NCBI RefSeq assembly: GCF_902497555.1
Contig: NZ_CABVGP010000003.1
Location: 558,001-622,000, forward strand
Length of the DNA: 64,000 nucleotides
Direction of reading: 5' to 3'
Origin: Amycolatopsis camponoti
GTDB taxonomy: Bacteria > Actinomycetota > Actinomycetes > Mycobacteriales > Pseudonocardiaceae
In this document: in pieces, positions 59,973 to 64,000 of the stretch
Layout: the number at the start of each line of letters is the position of its first letter
Position numbering within the stretch: position 1 is the stretch's first letter
The notes under the pieces: generated by a model
Seen by the model: only the letters and a program-made list of their open reading frames with translations
Told to the model about the DNA's origin: nothing
Database searches by the model: none
Program-made: the position numbers and the translations under genes

Positions 59973-60565
59973 GTACTGGGGGCACTGTGAACTGGATCGT
60001 GTTCGACTACGGCGACGTGCTGAGCAAGCCGAGCCTGGCGCGCCCGGACATGGCCGCGGCGATGGGCGCGCCGCTGCCGGAGTTCGAGAAGGCGTACTGG
60101 GACTACCGGATTCCCTACGACGCCGGGAGCACGCCGCTCGAATACTGGCAGGCGGTCGGCAAGGCGCTGGGCGTGTCCGTCGACGAAACACTGTCGGCCG
60201 AGCTGACCCGCATCGACGTCGAAGGCTGGGCTCACCTCGAGCCGTCTTCGCAGGCGCTGGTCGAAGCGCTCTCCGAGGCCGGTGCGTCGCTGGCGCTGCT
60301 GTCGAACGCCCCGGTGGTGTTCGGCGAGTGGGTCCGCGCGCAGGACTGGGCCCGCCACTTCCGCGTGACGCTCTTCTCGGGCGACGTCCGGTGCGTCAAG
60401 CCGGACGCGAAGATCTTCCGGCTGCTGCTCGACGAACTGGGCGCGGAGCCCGCCGACTGCCTGTTCTTCGACGACCGTCCGTCCAATGTGGATGGCGCAC
60501 GGGCGGTGGGGCTCAAGGCGCAGGTGTGGAACGGCGCCGACGCCGCCCGGGCCTGGCTGGACTGA
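59969..60565 (+). CDS. HAD-family hydrolase
   Basis: This 198-residue IA-type HAD protein has motif I WIVFDYGDVL, motif II LALLSNAP, motif III VKPDAKIFRLLL and motif IV CLFFDDRPSNV. The second Asp of motif I is shifted (D-Y-G-D), as in YihX-like phosphatases. ATG 59969 overlaps the aldolase stop; GTG 59987 behind GGGGG is an alternative. The codons of SNVDG hold one TCCAATGTGGA palindrome. Confidence 0.88.
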   Translation: MSTGGTVNWIVFDYGDVLSKPSLARPDMAAAMGAPLPEFEKAYWDYRIPYDAGSTPLEYWQAVGKALGVSVDETLSAELTRIDVEGWAHLEPSSQALVEALSEAGASLALLSNAPVVFGEWVRAQDWARHFRVTLFSGDVRCVKPDAKIFRLLLDELGAEPADCLFFDDRPSNVDGARAVGLKAQVWNGADAARAWLD

Positions 60566-60647
60566 CCTCACCCGCACCGCACGTCCGCCTACCGGCGGTG
60601 ATCGCCGGTGACCTAGGCTGCACGGACCCCGACACCGGTAGGCCGCC

Positions 60648-61460
60648 ATGACGACCGAACTCCCGCCGGCCCGCGTCGACTTCGACCGGCCGAACATAGC
60701 GCGTGTCTTCGACGCGCTGATGGGCGGCCAGGACAACTACGAGGCCGACCGCGCGGTGCTGCGGGAGATCCTGGCGGTCGCGCCGGAGTCGCCGGCGATG
60801 GCGCGGGAAGTGCGGCAGTGGCTCGTCCGCGCCGTGCGGTACCTGACCGAACGCCTCGGCGTCGACCAGTTCCTCGACCTCGGCTCGGGCTTCCCGACGG
60901 TGGAGAACACCCACCAGGTGGCGCAGCGGTACAACCCCGAGGCGCACGTCGTCTACGTCGACAACGACCCGGTCGTGCAGGCGCACAACCGGGCGTTGCT
61001 CGTCGACAACGACTTCACGCACATCTCGGGCGGCGACCTGCTGCGGTCCGGCGAAACACTCGCGGACGTCGGGCGGTTCCTCGACTTCGACCGGCCCGTC
61101 GGGCTCGTGCTCTGCGCGATCGTCCACCACATCACGGACCTGGAGCAGGCGCGGCAGGTGGTCAAGTCCTACGTCGGCGCGCTGGCGCCGGGGTCGTACC
61201 TGGTCCTGCTCCACCAGCACAACCCGGACGACGGCTCCGCGGCGGCGGACGTCGCGACGGCCCTGCAGAAGAGGTACAGCGGCACCGGGCTCGGCACGCG
61301 CTACCGCACGCGGGCCGAGATCACGTCGTTCTTCGACGGCCTCGACCTGCTCGAGCCCGGGGTCACGGCGCCGCACCTGTGGTGGCCGGACGGGCCGCGC
61401 CTGGCGCCGCTGACGCCCGTCAACTGGACGTCGCTGTGCGGCGTGGCGCGGATCCCCTGA
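60648..61460 (+). CDS. SAM-dependent methyltransferase, DUF574 family, second copy
   Basis: This 270-residue paralog of 12206-13039 has NIARVFDALMGGQDNYEADR, FLDLGSGFPTVENTHQVAQ, HVVYVDNDPVV and the terminal LWWPDGPRL. TAGGCT at 60614-60619 could be its -10 box. It stands alone without XRE or DUF397 neighbours. The acceptor is unknown. Confidence 0.9.
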   Translation: MTTELPPARVDFDRPNIARVFDALMGGQDNYEADRAVLREILAVAPESPAMAREVRQWLVRAVRYLTERLGVDQFLDLGSGFPTVENTHQVAQRYNPEAHVVYVDNDPVVQAHNRALLVDNDFTHISGGDLLRSGETLADVGRFLDFDRPVGLVLCAIVHHITDLEQARQVVKSYVGALAPGSYLVLLHQHNPDDGSAAADVATALQKRYSGTGLGTRYRTRAEITSFFDGLDLLEPGVTAPHLWWPDGPRLAPLTPVNWTSLCGVARIP

Positions 61461-61463
61461 AAC

Positions 61464-61655
61464 TCAGTAGCGGTTGATGCGGCGCGGGTCCTTCTTGCCA
61501 CCGCTGATCGCGCGGTAGCCGGCGGCGCCGAGGAACGCGATGCCGCCGATGATGGCGATCCACAGGACGGCCTTGAACACGAAGCCGATCACGGCGCCCA
61601 GCACCATGAACGCCACCCAGGCGACGATCAGGCCGCCGACGATCTTCCAGAACAT
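61464..61655 (-). CDS. Small membrane protein
   Basis: This 63-residue protein starts at ATG 61655 behind a strong GGAGGAAG site. It is nearly all hydrophobic: IVGGLIVAWVAFMVLGAVIGF then AVLWIAIIGGIAFLGAAGY, two helices with a basic tail (KKDPRRINRY). The function is unknown. It converges on the DUF574 gene 3 bases away. Confidence 0.8.
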   Translation of the reverse strand: MFWKIVGGLIVAWVAFMVLGAVIGFVFKAVLWIAIIGGIAFLGAAGYRAISGGKKDPRRINRY

Positions 61656-61757
61656 GGCTTCCTCCGATTGCTCCCGTGGCCGCTGGCGGCCCGATGCCTC
61701 CACTCTGGCACCCCGGCCGGGGAAACTCCCCTCGGCGAGCCAACGTTCAGGGATGAA

Positions 61758-62930
61758 TCAGGGTTCCCCCTGGCCCAGCCACGCACCCAGCCGCCGGACG
61801 CCTTCGTCGATGTCCTCGGCGCTCCCGGCGAAGGAAAACCGCACGTACTTGCCGCCGTCGACCGGGTCGAAGTCGACGCCGGGCGTGATGGCGAGTCCCG
61901 TGTCGGCGAGCAGCCGCTGGCACCAGCTCAGACTGTCCTGGGTGTACGCGCTGACGTCGGCGTAGGCGTAGAAGGCACCGTCGGCGGGGGCGAGCTTGTC
62001 GAGGCCGATGCTCTTGAGGCCGGCGAAGAGCCGGTCGCGGTTGGCGCGGTAGTGCCCGACGTGCGCGTCGGCCTCCGCGTACGCCTCCGGCGTGAAGGCG
62101 GCGAGCGCCGCGTACTGCGAAACCGCGGGCGGGCAGATGGTGAAGTTGCCGGTCAGGACGTCGACGGCGCGGTGGAGGCGCTGCGGCACGAGCATCCAGC
62201 CGAGCCGCCAGCCGGTCATCGCGAAGTACTTCGAGAAGCTGCCGAGCACGAGCGGCTCACGGCCGAACTGCCACGCGCAGTCGAGCTCGGCGCCGTAGGA
62301 GATGCCGTGGTAGATCTCGTCGCTGATCAGCTGAACGCCGTGCGACGAGCACCAGCCGGTGATCGCGGCCAGTTCCCCGGGCGGCAGCACGGTCCCGGTC
62401 GGGTTGCTCGGGCTGGCGACGATCAGGCCGTCGATCGGGCCGAGCTCGTCGAGCAGGGCGACGGTCGGCTGGAAGTTCGTCTCGGCCGTGGTGGCGAACT
62501 CGACGACCTCGCAGCCGAGGACGGACAGCAGGTTGCGGTAGGCGGGGTAGCCGGGCCGGGCCATCGCGACCTTGGCGCCGGGGTCGAAGGCGCTGAGGAA
62601 GGCGAGCAGGAAGCCCCCGGACGACCCGGTGGTCATGACGACGTCCCGCGCGCTGACGTCGAGCTGGTACTTCCGCCGGTAGTGCCCCGCGACGGCGTCC
62701 CGCAGCTCGGGGATGCCGAGCTGTTCGGTGTAGCCGAGGGTGCTTTTTCCGAGCGCTTCGCGTGCGGCGTCGAGAACGGGTTCCGGCGCGGGCACGGAAG
62801 GCTGCCCGGCGGCGAGCGACACGAGATCGCCGTGGCTGCGCTGCCGGGCACCCGCCGCGGAAAGGACGTCCATGACGTGGAAGGGCGGCACACCGGCCCG
62901 CAGCGCGGGACCCGCCTCGAGGTCGGCCAT
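61758..62930 (-). CDS. Class I/II pyridoxal-phosphate aminotransferase
   Basis: This 390-residue aminotransferase has LAAGQPSVPAPEPVLDAA, MTTGSSGGFLLAFLSAFDPG, ASPSNPTGTVLPP, SDEIYHGISYG, and the PLP Lys in SFSKYFAMTGWRLGW near residue 237. It is AspC/AlaA-like, and the keto-acid partner cannot be told. ATG 62930. It lies 15 bases beyond the stop of the intein-bearing gene. Confidence 0.92.
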   Translation of the reverse strand: MADLEAGPALRAGVPPFHVMDVLSAAGARQRSHGDLVSLAAGQPSVPAPEPVLDAAREALGKSTLGYTEQLGIPELRDAVAGHYRRKYQLDVSARDVVMTTGSSGGFLLAFLSAFDPGAKVAMARPGYPAYRNLLSVLGCEVVEFATTAETNFQPTVALLDELGPIDGLIVASPSNPTGTVLPPGELAAITGWCSSHGVQLISDEIYHGISYGAELDCAWQFGREPLVLGSFSKYFAMTGWRLGWMLVPQRLHRAVDVLTGNFTICPPAVSQYAALAAFTPEAYAEADAHVGHYRANRDRLFAGLKSIGLDKLAPADGAFYAYADVSAYTQDSLSWCQRLLADTGLAITPGVDFDPVDGGKYVRFSFAGSAEDIDEGVRRLGAWLGQGEP

Positions 62931-62945
62931 GCGGCCAGGCTAGTT

Positions 62946-64000
62946 CTAGTACCCCTGGTAGGCACCACCGTGGGCCATGGCCTTGATGCCCGGCACGTTG
63001 CCCAGGCCGCCGTAGCGGTCGAAGGAGTACCGGACGCCCGCGATGATGTTGTCGACCGGGTTGTAGATGTTGTCGTGGCCGGGCAGCTTGTGGGCGTTGA
63101 ACGTCCCGTCGATGCACTGCATGAGCCCCTTGGACGGGTGCCCGGCAGCGGCATTGGAATTGCCGGTCAGGAAGAGGTGGTCGCCTTCCTGAGCCGTCCA
63201 CGTGCCCAGTTCCGTCGTCACGCACCACACGTCGCCTCGCCCGGCCTCTTCCTTCCGCAGGAAGGCCCCCGTGACGATCGGGTTGTTCAGGTGCACGGAG
63301 AACTCCCGGCGCCAGGTTTCCGGCCGGTTCGTCCGTTCCACCGGGAGTACGCGAGGCCGTGATCCGGACAGGTATCCCGCCAGTGCGATCGCCTCGAGGA
63401 CGGCACCGGGCGCCTGGTAAACGACCGTCTGAGGTGCGGAGTAGCCGGGTCGCACGTAGCGGGTGCCCTCGGCGTCGATGATCGCTTCGAGCCACGCCGC
63501 ACGTTGAGCGGCGGACATCGCCAGCACCTGGGCGACAGCGTCGGACCTGGGATGCCCCGCTCGCGCCAGCAGGTCCTGGGCGTAGTCGTGGTCCAGCCGG
63601 AACTGGTGCCGGGGTCCGCACCCGCCGCGGTCGTCGACGTACACCGCGTGCGGCACGCCGTCGAGAAGCCGGCGGATCTTCGCCACCATTTCGGGCTTCG
63701 ACTGCGCGATGGACATGGTCGGGCGGTGCTGCCTCGTCTCGATGTGACCATCACCGGCGATCCATCCGAGGATCGCCGCTTCCGGCACGCTGATTTCCAG
63801 CGACGACTCGGTCTCGGCGGGCGCAGTCAGAAGAATCCGGTCGCGAGAGCGGACGTCTTCGGTGGTGACGAAACGAGGCTCGGTCTCGTGCTGGTTCTCC
63901 TGCTTCGGCGAAACGAAGCCGTGCTTCTTCCGCCGGTGCACCGCGACACCGTTCTCCGGCTGCTGCGCCGCGCGCGGCACCCAGCCGCACTCCGGGCAAA
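62946..64000 (-). CDS. Lytic transglycosylase (SLT) gene interrupted by a LAGLIDADG intein, partial
   Basis: About 350 residues are visible; the 5' part is beyond the right edge. The last 70 residues (from Ser at 63156-63158) are the C-terminal part of an SLT transglycosylase: SNAAAGHPSKGLMQCIDGTF, YNPVDNIIAGVRYSFDRYGG. Before them lies an intein whose C-terminal splice block ends GDHLFLTGN, directly joined to the Ser +1 residue. The intein carries two LAGLIDADG motifs (ILGWIAGDGHIE and WLEAIIDAEGTR). At the window edge it has CPECGW with HRRKKH, a C-x2-C-x16-H-x4-H zinc-finger-like motif. SLT enzymes of this type occur as secreted lysins and in phage tape-measure proteins. Confidence 0.85.
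   Translation of the reverse strand, partial: CPECGWVPRAAQQPENGVAVHRRKKHGFVSPKQENQHETEPRFVTTEDVRSRDRILLTAPAETESSLEISVPEAAILGWIAGDGHIETRQHRPTMSIAQSKPEMVAKIRRLLDGVPHAVYVDDRGGCGPRHQFRLDHDYAQDLLARAGHPRSDAVAQVLAMSAAQRAAWLEAIIDAEGTRYVRPGYSAPQTVVYQAPGAVLEAIALAGYLSGSRPRVLPVERTNRPETWRREFSVHLNNPIVTGAFLRKEEAGRGDVWCVTTELGTWTAQEGDHLFLTGNSNAAAGHPSKGLMQCIDGTFNAHKLPGHDNIYNPVDNIIAGVRYSFDRYGGLGNVPGIKAMAHGGAYQGY

Overview
The window is a high-G+C actinobacterial chromosome segment. Frequent GTG starts, 4-bp GTGA gene overlaps, leaderless-looking TAGRCT promoters, XRE/DUF397/DUF574 developmental-type genes, a type VII-secretion-associated protein and IS481 debris point to Pseudonocardiaceae, most likely Amycolatopsis or a close relative. 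This placement is inference from gene content, not from a marker gene.

Layout. 1-4.3 kb (minus): an ECF-type vitamin transporter (S component cut by the left edge, double ATPase, CbiQ-like T component) with a secreted DUF4430-like protein, possibly for cobalamin. 4.4-7.5 kb: a Gfo/Idh oxidoreductase, a VanZ protein, a GNAT acetyltransferase preceded by a small leader ORF, and ArfB. 7.6-10.2 kb: purM-purF. 10.3-13.5 kb: a regulatory cluster (DUF397, XRE/DUF5753, DUF574 methyltransferase) with several palindromic operators, plus an Rv0807-like sterol-carrier protein. 13.5-19.2 kb: a T7SS-associated protein, two tandem GH25 muramidases, a Pro/Gln-rich membrane protein and two tandem membrane-anchored pentapeptide-like proteins. 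19.2-27.5 kb: IS481 debris, purL, a heterodimeric ABC exporter with one canonical and one degenerate ATP site, a PPOX-family flavoprotein, purQ and purS. 27.7-35.8 kb: GMC oxidoreductase, aldehyde dehydrogenase, MFS exporter with a divergent ArsR regulator, phosphatase, MBL hydrolase, deacetylase and FMN reductase. 35.7-42.2 kb: purC, SAM hydrolase, MOSC protein, a polar amino-acid ABC transporter and purB. Seven purine genes (purM, F, L, Q, S, C, B) are therefore interleaved through 35 kb.

42.2-54.6 kb is a coherent alpha-galactoside island. A secreted GH27 alpha-galactosidase, a CUT1 ABC importer and an intracellular GH36 alpha-galactosidase would release and import galactosides. An SDR (candidate galactose dehydrogenase), a mutarotase-like protein, a beta-propeller lactonase, DgoD and a KDPGal aldolase would form an oxidative De Ley-Doudoroff route. 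A FadR-type regulator sits beside it. The same near-palindrome (consensus TCATAAWTTATGA) lies in both divergent promoter regions, so one regulator probably controls both halves. No 2-keto-3-deoxygalactonate kinase is in the window, and purB is translationally coupled to the end of the dgo operon.

54.6-64 kb: an inositol-monophosphatase-like protein lacking metal ligands, an NAD-binding protein, LysR and TetR regulators, a SigE-family sigma factor with its membrane partner, a threonine-aldolase-like enzyme, a HAD hydrolase, a second DUF574 methyltransferase, an aminotransferase, and at the right edge a lytic-transglycosylase gene interrupted by an intein with a zinc-finger-like motif and a LAGLIDADG homing endonuclease.

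The most unusual non-coding signal is a dispersed intergenic element. Four copies match the mycobacterial RecA-independent DNA-damage promoter (RecA-NDp/PafBC type), mostly next to a TGTGGACAA hairpin. There is also a five-copy 21-bp phased repeat and an over-represented TCCANNNTGGA palindrome.
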